A stretch of DNA of 64,000 nucleotides, taken from NCBI GenBank assembly GCA_034509425.1, contig JAVTVJ010000513.1, positions 782,157-846,156 of the forward strand, written 5' to 3'. Origin of the DNA: Eopsaltria australis. Lineage: Eukaryota > Chordata > Aves > Passeriformes > Petroicidae. The notes under the pieces are model-generated. The model saw only the letters and a list, made by a program, of their open reading frames with translations. It was not told where the DNA came from and did no database searches. The translations under genes and the position numbers were made by a program. Each line of letters begins with the position of its first letter. The stretch's first letter is position 1. Shown here piece after piece: positions 55,671-64,000 of the stretch.

Positions 55671-57662
55671 GTGGGCAACCGATTGTCCACCCAACAGAAG
55701 GGGATCTACTCCCGTTTAAAGGGAGTTTTAGTTGAGGGAAAGAGGGATTTTGAAAAACCTGTTCTGAGGGAATTCGTTAAGTGGCTTTTTGTTCATTCTC
55801 CCTCAGTTTCTTCAGATTTAATTTATGAATTACGTTTCTGGGATCAGGTGGGTGGAGTTTTAACTAGACGTATAAGAGAGGGGAATTTTCGGGATTCTCA
55901 GTTTTATTCGGTTTTGATTTCTATCTGTGATGCTTTAAGGGAACGTAGAAGGGAAAAGTTTGGGACCCCAGTTTTTCCTTCCCCTACCCCATCTTCTCTC
56001 ACACCCCGCTCTCCGCACCCCTCGTCCCTTCGCCGTCGGGACTCGCGTCGGGTCTCCTTCTCCCTCGATCCGTCGCCGTCTCCGTCGGCTCCCCTTCGGC
56101 GCAGAGAGGGCCCCTCTGTGTCCGATTCTACCCTTTCCCTCCTGCCTATGCCCACTTACCCTGTTGCGCCTGTTGCGCCTCCACCCTACCCAAAGTTGAG
56201 ACCCCAAAATGGCCGCGACCGCCGTCAAAATGGCGTCGATGGCGCAGATAAAATTTCCACCGTTCGCGCCAAAAGCGGCCTGTCATCCTTACTGCGGGAC
56301 CCCTCCCCCGACAGTAGCGGAGACTCCTCCCCGGAGACACCTCACGAGGTGCTCCGCCCCTTGGGCCGTCCCACGGTTTGCGTCGCGTTGAGGGGTGGCG
56401 TCGTGTCGGGCCCCTCCCCTGCCATCGGGAACGCCCACCGGCCCCGCACGTCGTCACTTCCGTCGCGGCCCACCCCCTCGAGGCCTAGTTCCTTGGCCCT
56501 CCCTTCCGGGCCACAATACCTAGAACCCGGAAGGGATGAAGCCGCGGCCTACTCCGGTTCTGGGCCGCGAGGCCTAGAACCCGGAGGCCTACAGGCCGAG
56601 GCCCACACCGGGGCCTTGGTACAGGCCGAGGCCTGCCATGGTTCTACTCGACATCTAGAACCCGGAGGCCTAGGGGCGGCGGCGCAGGCCGCGGATGGGG
56701 ACACGGGCCTAGCGGCCTACCCAGTCCACCTGGGTCGCCGGGGCCACAACCCCAAGTGGGAGCCCTTCACCTTCGGTCAACTGAGAGACCTGTGTAAGAT
56801 CGTGACCGATCACGGGCTTGAGTCCCCCTACTGTCAGGGAATGTTGAGAGCCACGTTCAGCTCCAACCTGCTAGTCCCTGCAGATGTCAGAGTGATCATG
56901 GAGGGAATTCTTCCCCCCGAAAATTTTTGGCTCTGGAAAAGAGGGTGGAAAAGAATGCTCAAGGAACTGATGTTTGAGTATGAAAGGGATCCGGAGTTCG
57001 ATCACCTAACTTTAGACCACCTAGCCGGGGAGGGCGATTATACAAAAGGTGAAGTGCAAGCAGGTCTTTTGCCGACTAAAGTCGTGCAAGACGTGCAGCA
57101 AGCGGCGTTAAGGGCACTGTTAATGCTTCCTTCAGAGGAAGCACCATCTGATAGTTACGCGACAATCCGACAGGGGCAGTCGGAGAGTTTCACAAAGTTT
57201 GTGGGCCGGATCCGGGTAGCCCTCTCGAAGCAAGAGGAGGATCCGGCCGCCCAGATGAAGGTCTTAAGAGCTGTTGCCTTCTCAAATGCCAATCCCGCTT
57301 GCAAGGCCGTCTTGCGGGCCCTGCCCCGGAAGCCCAGGCCCACCATTGAGGAAATGATTGAGGCCTGTGCGGAAATATTACCCGAGCCCCCTCACCATGA
57401 CAGAAACCCCAGAGCCAAAGGACACCTTACCATGGCGATGTCTGCCAAACCGGACAATGACTTTATTAAAAATGCAATTTGTTTCAATTGCGGAGAAAAA
57501 GGGCACCTTTCAAAAAACTGTCCCAAACCCAGGAAAGCTAACACCTTTTCCCGAGACTCTCCCGCAGGTCCAGGAGTGGCTCGCTGCCCGTGCTCCCGAA
57601 AGAAGACCCCGGGAAACGGACGGCAGAGCGCGGAACTGCACCGTGCGATGACACCAAATTAA
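55671..57662 (+). CDS. gag: gag of the class II provirus, GTG in place of ATG
   Basis: 663 open codons. The first codon of the expected MGN myristoylation start is GTG, and no ATG lies between the in-frame stop at 55653 and it; the first in-frame ATG is near residue 160. Visible regions: matrix (1 to about 90), a Ser/Pro/Arg-rich linker, a PPPY late domain near 170, a Gly/Ala/Pro segment with three LEPG repeats (about 283-340), and capsid from about 350. The major homology region is GQSESFTKFVGRI near 500, and one CCHC knuckle (CFNCGEKGHLSKNC) lies near 603. The second knuckle is not recognisable. It is the structural polyprotein of an extinct or recent retrovirus. Translation would depend on the non-ATG start. 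Confidence 0.8.
   Translation: MGNRLSTQQKGIYSRLKGVLVEGKRDFEKPVLREFVKWLFVHSPSVSSDLIYELRFWDQVGGVLTRRIREGNFRDSQFYSVLISICDALRERRREKFGTPVFPSPTPSSLTPRSPHPSSLRRRDSRRVSFSLDPSPSPSAPLRRREGPSVSDSTLSLLPMPTYPVAPVAPPPYPKLRPQNGRDRRQNGVDGADKISTVRAKSGLSSLLRDPSPDSSGDSSPETPHEVLRPLGRPTVCVALRGGVVSGPSPAIGNAHRPRTSSLPSRPTPSRPSSLALPSGPQYLEPGRDEAAAYSGSGPRGLEPGGLQAEAHTGALVQAEACHGSTRHLEPGGLGAAAQAADGDTGLAAYPVHLGRRGHNPKWEPFTFGQLRDLCKIVTDHGLESPYCQGMLRATFSSNLLVPADVRVIMEGILPPENFWLWKRGWKRMLKELMFEYERDPEFDHLTLDHLAGEGDYTKGEVQAGLLPTKVVQDVQQAALRALLMLPSEEAPSDSYATIRQGQSESFTKFVGRIRVALSKQEEDPAAQMKVLRAVAFSNANPACKAVLRALPRKPRPTIEEMIEACAEILPEPPHHDRNPRAKGHLTMAMSAKPDNDFIKNAICFNCGEKGHLSKNCPKPRKANTFSRDSPAGPGVARCPCSRKKTPGNGRQSAELHRAMTPN
57611..57617 (+). 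promoter_or_regulatory. -1 ribosomal frameshift site GGGAAAC
   Basis: In the gag frame it reads G GGA AAC, the X XXY YYZ pattern. It lies 45 bases before the gag stop, within the overlap with the -1 frame that encodes the dUTPase-like region. The same heptamer is used at gag-pro in some betaretroviruses. The downstream sequence is GC-rich and could fold, but I did not establish a pseudoknot. Confidence 0.8.
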
Positions 57663-58040
57663 AGGCCGATGACACCTCGCACGCCGGAGCCGCTCCAAAT
57701 GGACCAACCGCGCCACCATCAGCGGGGGAGAAGGGACCAGCTGGGACAAAAGACACTCGGACAAGGTTCCATGTCGTGAGTGCCCGCCCTCAGTATGTAA
57801 CTAAGACTGACTTTTTCATATACACAGTGTTTTTGTGTGGGGACATTTTCTCTAGGACAGATTTACTCATCGTTGGGGACTCGACAAGGAGTCCGCCTGG
57901 TCTGTTCGTCCTGCCGCAGATTGTGGCTGCAGTTCCAGGCAAGACTTTCAAGATCACTGCGGCCAGCCACACCGCACCCTGGTTTATACCCAGGGGGCAG
58001 TGGCTTGCGCATGCGATCGTCCTTCCTCAGAGATGGACAC
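57618..58040 (+). pseudogene. pro: pro, dUTPase-like domain, truncated
   Basis: The -1 frame continues to about 58040. It holds GDSTRSPPGLFVLP and a later IPRGQWLAHAIVLP, which resemble the first and last conserved dUTPase motifs; class II viruses carry dUTPase at the N-terminus of Pro. Several residues depart from the catalytic consensus, so activity is doubtful. After about 58040 the reading becomes unrelated. The protease active site is not present. Confidence 0.6.
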
Positions 58041-58642
58041 TGATGCCTTGCTCTGGCAGCTTCTCTCAGCCCAGCCCAGCTCCCTGCAAGCTCTGCCAGC
58101 TGCCCTGAGCTCTGTGCAGCACCAAGGGCCTCTCCCCAGCACAGCTTGGCCGCCTCTGGCCCCACAGCTCTGCTCAGGCCAGGCTGCTCTGGGCAGTGGC
58201 CCCACGGCCTCAGCCCCTCTCAAGGGCACAGCAGCAGCTGCAGCTCACACAGGACTCAGCCCCAGTGTTGAAGGTTGGATCTAGTTCTTTTCCTCAGGAA
58301 TTTTTCTCCCATGGGTTGCTAGGACACAAATGACTGGGTACTTAAGAGAAACAAAGCACAAGGGTAGAGCCTTTCTCCGTGGCAGGGTGGGGCAAAATTG
58401 CCCCTCACGGAAGCAGAGCCTGGTAACGCGAGATTTGGAGAGACTGAAAAGCAAGGGCAGAGGGAGGTCACGCCCTCTTGCTCGGGACCCTCGGAGCTGG
58501 ACGGTCAGAGCTGCTGTCTGCTGAACCCACGGCCCCTGAGAAGCCAGCGCGGAGCTGCCGGTCTGTCTGCTGTGAGTCTCTGCCCTCTGCCCCATCCGGA
58601 GCCGACCTGCCTGCCACCAGCCCGCTTTTCTCCGCTACATTG
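58041..58642. other. GC-rich flank between two proviruses
   Basis: No gene recognised. Part of 58297-58642 may belong to the LTR of the next element, because its left end is not settled. Confidence 0.4.
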
Positions 58643-59189
58643 TAGCGGGGTTTTTCCCTGCACGTGGAGACCCCTTACCGTCCCAGCTCCCTGTGTCCCG
58701 GGATCCTGCTGTAGCACCAACACCAGCTGCCCCTCCCGAGGGTCTGTGGAGCAAGGGCTCTCCTCCATCCCTCCGTGCTTCGGGCAGTCGCCATTCGCCG
58801 TGTGCTACCTGAGCTCACGCCGGAGCGCCCCCTGCAGGCACCGGGGAATCACCGCACCCAGAGCGCCCCTGCAGCCACCGGGGAATCACCGCACCCAGAG
58901 CGCCCCTGCAGGCTGTGACTGGAACTGCACCGAAGGGAAAAGGTGCCTGAAGCCGAGCAGGCTGCCACTGGGTTTCTGGTTCTGTTTGTTGGTCAACGTT
59001 ATAGTTGTTGTTATTTGTTATCCTTGTTTTAGATAGTAGTAAAGAACTGTTATTCCTATTCCCATATCTTTGCCTGAGAGCCTCTTGATTTCAAATTTAT
59101 AATAATTCGGAGGGAGAGGGGTTACAGTTTCCCATCCCAAGGGAGGCTCCTGCCTTCCTTAACAGACACCTGTCCTTCAAACCAGGACA
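58643..59189 (+). mobile_element. 5' LTR of the ERVL-like provirus
   Basis: The likely start is TGTAGCGGGG and the end is CAGGACA. A partial tandem duplication of about 38 bp (CACCGGGGAATCACCGCACC) lies at 58840-58915. The start could instead be near 58310; the right end is better supported because the primer site follows within six bases. Confidence 0.5.
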
Positions 59190-59194
59190 GATTT

Positions 59195-59212
59195 TGGCGC
59201 CCAACGTGGGGC
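59195..59212 (+). other. Primer-binding site, tRNA-Lys(1,2)
   Basis: TGGCGCCCAACGTGGGGC, identical to the site at 55266-55283 in the class II element. Confidence 0.85.
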
Positions 59213-59302
59213 ACGAGGGCATCGAGGGGAAGAAGGATAACAGTTCTTGAGTAACGCAGTTTTTTTTTTGTGCTGGATATAGGAACCTCATTAGGTTGCA
59301 CC

Positions 59303-60583
59303 ATGTGGTCTAGCTTATTCCGGTTCGTATGGCAAGTGGTCACAGCTGTTTCTCTCCCATTTGCAGCCCCATATCTAAACATGGGCCCTATAACTAAGGC
59401 TACAGTGGCTGTTATACAGTTTGTGTCATGGGTCAATAAGGTGAGGAATTCATGGATTTTCAACTTCCTCTGGAAGGCAGGCATGTGGATTCACAGCTAC
59501 CACACACTAATGACATGTTTTCAGGGTTGCTTTAATAATGGTACCTACTGTGAGGAAGTGACACCAAAAGAAATGTTCTCACAACCCTTCACCCAGCTCT
59601 TTGGGCCTATCCCGCCAATCTTTGAGGGGTTCAAATCTTCTTTAGATGCTAATGATACCATACAGTGGCTGGTGTTGCTGATAGGCCTGCTCTATTTAGC
59701 ATTCAGGGATAAGGGGGCTCTGACTTGGATAGCCACTCTGACATCTACCCCAGACAATAGGGATGGGGCCCCAGAACCTGACATGGCCCCAAAGACTAGG
59801 GATGCTGCCACAGAAACTGACCTGGCCCTGGAAACTAGGGATGCTGCCACAGAACCTGACATTGCCCCAGAGACTAGGGATGTAGCCACAGAACCTGACA
59901 TGGCCCCAGAGACTAGGGATGTAGCCACAGAACCTGACATGGCCCCAGAAACTAGGGACACCATCCCAGAACCTGACATTGCCCCAGAGACTAGGGATGT
60001 TGCTACAGAGTCTGACCCGGCCCCACAACCCACCTCAGAAACAACCCACCCGGATTGGGTGGGAGTCCTGGTGAAAGAGATACGCGAGATGGGCCAAGTG
60101 CTGAAGGAATACACTTGCCCAGCTGGTGGGAAACCCTTCCCGTACCCCAAAGAGGGAGAGTCTAATGAGGCAGCAGAGGAACCCAGGGACGCTATCACCG
60201 CTCAGGCTCCAGTCAGATCAGAGGGGCAGCCACAGCCAGTAGCAGTTGCCCCTGTGGAAAAGAGGAAGACTAAGGTCAAACCAGAGCAGTCAGTGAGTAA
60301 TGATGGGGAAGCAGGGCCCTCTCAACCAGTAGGGAGACCAAGGATTGAAATCACTACTGAGTCCCTGGGGTATGACAGTCTCCGTAATCTACGAAAAGAC
60401 ATTGTGCGATGGGGTCGTGAGCCTTTTACAACCTGGTTACTTCGAGTCTGGGACCTTATGGGTATGGGCGTGCAGCTGGATAGTATTGAGGCAAGGCAGC
60501 TGGGACCCTTGTCCCAGGACTCAGGGTTGATCAGGTATTCGGAAGAGATGACGGGCCCCTGTCTCTCTGGGAACGGCTTTTAA
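59303..60583 (+). pseudogene. gag: gag-position ORF, N-terminal part, with 13-residue repeats
   Basis: It opens at ATG 59303 (MWSSLF). The N-terminal third has two hydrophobic segments (about residues 5-25 and 115-135) and NxT sequons. Residues about 155-240 are six to seven tandem copies of a 13-residue unit like DMAPETRDVATEP (39 bp each). An acidic/Pro-rich linker and a possible capsid start follow. The frame ends at a TAA at 60581; the downstream gag continues in another frame, so a one-base indel near 60545-60560 has split the gene. The order and position are those of gag, but the membrane-like N-terminus is unusual. Confidence 0.65.
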
Positions 60584-60618
60584 TAAGTGTAAGAGAGAGG
60601 TTTGTCAACAGGGAGAGA

Positions 60619-61323
60619 ATGCAGGAATATCATCATAGAAGACCATGGAAGACCCTTGAGGAGGGAATCCAACAGCTGAGGGAGGTGGCAATATTGGAGG
60701 TACTCTTTGGGAGGGATGGACAACATGATAACGACCCCGACAAGGTCAAGTGTACAGGGCAAATGTTGTGGAATCTGGCAAAGCTAGGGCCCTCCCAATA
60801 CACCATCTTCATTGCAAAAATTAATGCTGATGACAACCGAGAGACAGTGGGCTCCATAGCCACCAAACTCAGGAATTATGATAGTATGATCAGTGGCCCA
60901 ATACAGGCTCAGGTCTCTGCTGTGGTCAAAGACCTCAGAGAGGAGATGATGAGGGAGGTGAGGGAGGAGATGAGGTTGATGAGTGCGGCACCAGTGCGAG
61001 TCACAAGCCCCAAAGTCAGAGCCCAGCGCCCCCCAGCCAGGGAGAGGGGGTACACCCCACGATCTGAGCTGTGGTTCTTCCTGTGTGATCACGGAGAAGA
61101 CATGAGGAAGTGGGATAGAAAACCCACTGCTACCCTGGCAGCACGGGTACAGCAACTCAAGGAGGGAAATACTAACCGAGGCGGGGGGTCTACTAAAGTG
61201 AAGGTAGCCTCAGCCTCCCGTGACCGAGATGCCAGATATTACAGAAGAGAGGACGAACTCTTAGATCCCCTCGAGGGGACCTCTACCATGTACGCCCAAG
61301 AAAGAAATGACAACCAGAGCTAG
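60619..61323 (+). pseudogene. gag: gag, C-terminal part
   Basis: Charged, helix-rich capsid-like reading with an acidic-basic EEMMREVREEM region and an Arg-rich tail. I see no CCHC zinc knuckle; only a single CDHGED segment. It ends with TAG and the pol frame continues directly after that codon in the same frame. Confidence 0.7.
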
Positions 61324-63102
61324 AGGGGCCCTGCCTCTAGCCAGGAAGAGGCACGGGAAAACCGGGTCTTTTGGACAGTGTGGATCCGATGGCCTGGCAC
61401 ATCAGAACCACAAAAATATGACGCGTTAGTTGATACTGGTGCGCAGTGTACCTTAATTCCATCAAGACATGTGGGGACAGAACCTGTTTCTATTGCCGGG
61501 GTGACAGGGGGATCACAGCAATTAACTTTGTTGGAAGCCGAGGTGAGCCTGACCGGGAAGGAGTGGCAGAAACACCCCATTGTGACTGGTCCAGAGGCCC
61601 CATGCATTCTGGGCATAGACTTCCTCCGGAATGGCTATTACAAAGACCCAAAAGGACTCAGGTGGGCTTTCGGAATAGCGGCTGTGGAGGCAGAGGGCAT
61701 CAGGCAACTGAACACCTTGCCTGGACTATCGGAAAATCCAAATGCAGTGGGAGTCCTGAGAGTAAAAGAGCAACAAGTGCCAATTGCCACCTCGACAGTA
61801 CGCCGCCGGCAGTACCGGACGAATCGAGACGCCGTGATCCCCATCCACAAGATGATCCACGACCTGGAAAGCCAAGGAGTGGTCAGTAAAGCCCACTCAC
61901 CCTTCAACAGCCCCATCTGGCCTGTGCACAAGTCTGATGGGGAATGGAGATTGACTGTAGACTATCGTGGCTTGAATGAAGTGACTCCACCATTGAGTGC
62001 TGCTGCACCAGACATGCTGGAGCTCCAGTACGAGCTGGAGTCCAAGGCAGCAAAGTGGTATGCCACCATTGACATCGCCAATGCGTTCTTCTCCATCCCT
62101 CTGGCAGCAGAGTGCAGGCCCCAGTTTGCCTTCACCTGGAGGGGTGTGCAATATACCTGGACTCGGTTACCCCAGGGGTGGAGGCACAGCCCCACGATCT
62201 GCCATGGACTGATCCAGGCTGCACTGGAAAAGGGTGAGGCTCCAGAGCATCTCCAATACATCGATGACATCATTGTGTGGGGGAACACGGCAGCAGAAGT
62301 ATTTGAGAAAGGAGAGAAGATCACCATGATCCTCCTGGAAGCCGGTTTTGCCATCAAGAAAAGCAAAGTCAAGGGACCTGCTCGAGAGATCCAGTTCTTG
62401 GGGGTAAAATGGCAAGATGGACGGCGCCAGATTCCCACGGAGGTCATCAATAAGATCACTGCGATGTCTCCGCCGACTAACAAAAAAGAAACTCAAGCTT
62501 TCCTAGGGGCCATAGGCTTTTGGAGGATGCACATTCCAGAGTACAGCCAGATTGTGAGCCCTCTCTACCTAGTCACCCGCAAAAAGAACGATTTTCACTG
62601 GGGCCCTGAACAGCAACAAGCATTTGCCCAGATCAAGCAGGAGATCGCTCATGCGGTAGCGCTTGGCCCAGTAAGGACGGGACCAGAGGTGAAGAATGTG
62701 CTTTACTCTGCAGCAGGGAACAAAGGCTTGTCCTGGAGCCTTTGGCAGAAGGTGCCTGGAGAGACTCGAGGCCGACCGCTGGGATTCTGGAGCCGGAGTT
62801 ACAGAGGGTCCGAAGCCAACTACACCCCCACAGAGAAGGAAATCTTGGCTGCCTATGAAGGAGTTCAAGCCACCTCAGAGGTAATTGGCACTGAAGCACA
62901 ACTCCTCCTAGCACCTCGACTACCAGTGCTGGGGTGGATGTTCAAAGGAAAGGCTCCCTCTACCCACCACGCCACCGATGCCACATGGAGTAAGTGGATC
63001 GCAATTATCACACAGCGCGCCCGCATTGGAAATCCGAACCGCCCTGGGATCCTAGAAATAATTACGAACTGGCCAGAAGGTGAGAGTTTTGGTCTCACGT
63101 GA
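61324..63102 (+). CDS. pol: pol: protease and reverse transcriptase, ERVL-like
   Basis: It follows the gag TAG in the same frame and has no ATG of its own near the start, so it would be made by stop-codon readthrough. Protease: VDTGAQ at about 61429. RT: TIDIANAFF (motif A) at about 62068, LPQGWRHSP (motif B) at about 62167 and YIDD (motif C) at about 62257. The connection region follows, and an RNase H-like start near 62690. The frame closes at TGA 63100 because of a one-base indel near 63095. The RT core is intact in its catalytic residues. It would copy the element's RNA into DNA. Confidence 0.85.
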   Translation, partial: RGPASSQEEARENRVFWTVWIRWPGTSEPQKYDALVDTGAQCTLIPSRHVGTEPVSIAGVTGGSQQLTLLEAEVSLTGKEWQKHPIVTGPEAPCILGIDFLRNGYYKDPKGLRWAFGIAAVEAEGIRQLNTLPGLSENPNAVGVLRVKEQQVPIATSTVRRRQYRTNRDAVIPIHKMIHDLESQGVVSKAHSPFNSPIWPVHKSDGEWRLTVDYRGLNEVTPPLSAAAPDMLELQYELESKAAKWYATIDIANAFFSIPLAAECRPQFAFTWRGVQYTWTRLPQGWRHSPTICHGLIQAALEKGEAPEHLQYIDDIIVWGNTAAEVFEKGEKITMILLEAGFAIKKSKVKGPAREIQFLGVKWQDGRRQIPTEVINKITAMSPPTNKKETQAFLGAIGFWRMHIPEYSQIVSPLYLVTRKKNDFHWGPEQQQAFAQIKQEIAHAVALGPVRTGPEVKNVLYSAAGNKGLSWSLWQKVPGETRGRPLGFWSRSYRGSEANYTPTEKEILAAYEGVQATSEVIGTEAQLLLAPRLPVLGWMFKGKAPSTHHATDATWSKWIAIITQRARIGNPNRPGILEIITNWPEGESFGLT

Positions 63103-64000
63103 TGAAGAGGAGCAAGAACAAGTACCCGGCCTTGAGAGGGCTCCACCATATAATCAACTGCTAGATGAAGAAAATGCTAACGCCCTTTTCACTGATGGCT
63201 TCCTGTCGCATCATAGGATAAACCCAGAATGCGAAAGCAGCTGTGTGGAGCCCCACAGGAACAGGTTGCAGAAGCACTGAAAGAGAAGGTGGTCGAGCCA
63301 ATTTTGCTAAAACTCAAAGCTGTTCAGCTGGCCCTGGACATGCTGAGAGAATAAGTGGCCAAAGCTCTATCGCACACCGATTCCGTGGATGTAGCCAATC
63401 TCTATGGAGTGGCTGGAAAGGGATGGGAAAAGCCAACTGGCCAGCGTAGAGGAAAGCCAATCTGGGCAGCTGATGAAATGGAAAGACATTGCCACTCGGG
63501 TAGAGAAGCTACCCGTAAAAGTCCGCCATGTAGACGCCCATGTCCCTAAGAGCCGAGCTAACGAAGAACACCAGAACAACAAGCAGGTAGATCATGCCGC
63601 AAAGATTGAGGTGGCACAGATAGATTTAGACTGACAACACAAAGGGGAGCTGTTCCTAGCCCGATGGGCCCATGATGCCTCAGGCCACCAAGGCAGAGAT
63701 GCCACCTATAAGTGAGCACGAGACCGAGGGGTGGACCTAACCATGGACAGTATCTCCCAAGTGATCCATGATTGTGAGACGTGTGCCGCGATCAAACAGG
63801 CCAAGCGGGTAAAGCCTCTATGGTATGGCAGACGGTGGTCCAAATACAAGTATAGAGAGGCTTGGCAGATTGATTACATCACACTGCCCCAGACCCGCCA
63901 AAGCAAGCGCTACGTTCTCACAATGGTGGAAGCCACCACAGGATGGCTGGAGACCTACCCTGTGCCTCATGCCACTGCCCGGAACACCATCCTGGGCCTC
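63103..64000 (+). pseudogene. pol: pol continued: RNase H end and integrase start (broken)
   Basis: Pieces of RNase H lie in two frames (LFTDG near 63188, then VRHVDAHVPKSRANE near 63520). The integrase zinc-binding region is at about 63640-63800 (HDASGHQ and CETCAA). The first catalytic Asp of integrase (QIDYI) is at about 63870. TGA codons at 63632 and 63713 interrupt the integrase frame. The domain is cut by the window end. Confidence 0.75.

Larger units (their letters stand above)
54635..58040 (+). mobile_element. Class II (beta-like) provirus, 3' truncated
   Basis: The order is 5' LTR, tRNA-Lys primer site, leader, gag, and a dUTPase-like pro region entered by a -1 shift. The sequence changes to non-viral GC-rich DNA at about 58040, so protease proper, pol, env and the 3' LTR are missing. 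Confidence 0.85.
58643..64000 (+). mobile_element. Class III (ERVL-like) provirus, continues past the window
   Basis: LTR, tRNA-Lys primer site, gag, pol with protease, RT, RNase H and the start of integrase. At least one frameshift in gag and several lesions after RT make it defective. The class III assignment rests on the RT/protease style and the gag-pol layout. Confidence 0.85.

Noticed and set aside
59692..60198. A minus-strand ORF with repeated MSGS-type units.
   Set aside because: It is the antisense shadow of the 39-bp repeat in the ERVL gag.

Overview
The window is vertebrate nuclear DNA from a bird, most likely a passerine (inference). It combines intronless OR14-type (gamma-c clade) olfactory receptor genes, CR1 LINE fragments ending in the ATTCTGTG-type 3' repeat, and class I, II and III endogenous retroviruses (ERVs). 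There are no bacterial-style operons, tRNAs, rRNAs or CRISPR arrays.

Layout. Most of the first 54 kb is built from repeated olfactory receptor (OR) cassettes. Cassettes A (1-733, distal part only), C (20448-23610) and E (46736-50635) carry the receptor on the minus strand. Cassettes B (9939-14330) and D (32460-38293) are inverted. C and E hold intact 310-residue receptors. B has lost TM1 to TM4 and D has a one-base insertion. Between the cassettes lie two interlinked tandem repeat classes: a 37-39 bp minisatellite in ten arrays (about 9 kb in total) and a roughly 190 bp satellite. They share fixed junctions and so behave as one composite repeat. Solo LTRs, CR1 fragments and short LTR-like stretches sit at the boundaries.

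Retroviruses. 3222-8079 (minus) is a decayed gammaretrovirus-like copy. 38294-42914 (minus) is a two-LTR provirus with a tRNA-Phe primer site, a class II gag and a gammaretrovirus-type env; most of pro and all of pol are deleted. 54635-58040 (plus) is a class II provirus with a 5' LTR, a long gag and a dUTPase-like region reached by a -1 frameshift at GGGAAAC. From about 58643 to the window end is a class III (ERVL-like) provirus with gag, protease, RT and part of integrase.

Other structure. A CpG-rich segment (28731-29462) carries five ZNF143-like motifs, four of them at 51-53 bp spacing. At 16851-17042 about ten TGATGTCA-like sites recur every 20-21 bp. The remaining intervals are GC-rich, CAG/CTG-biased, non-coding-looking DNA with long chance ORFs on both strands.

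The likely live genes are the two receptors at 20805-21737 and 47843-48775. Everything else looks like repeat, relic or possible regulatory DNA. All family assignments rest on motif recognition by eye; no database search was run.
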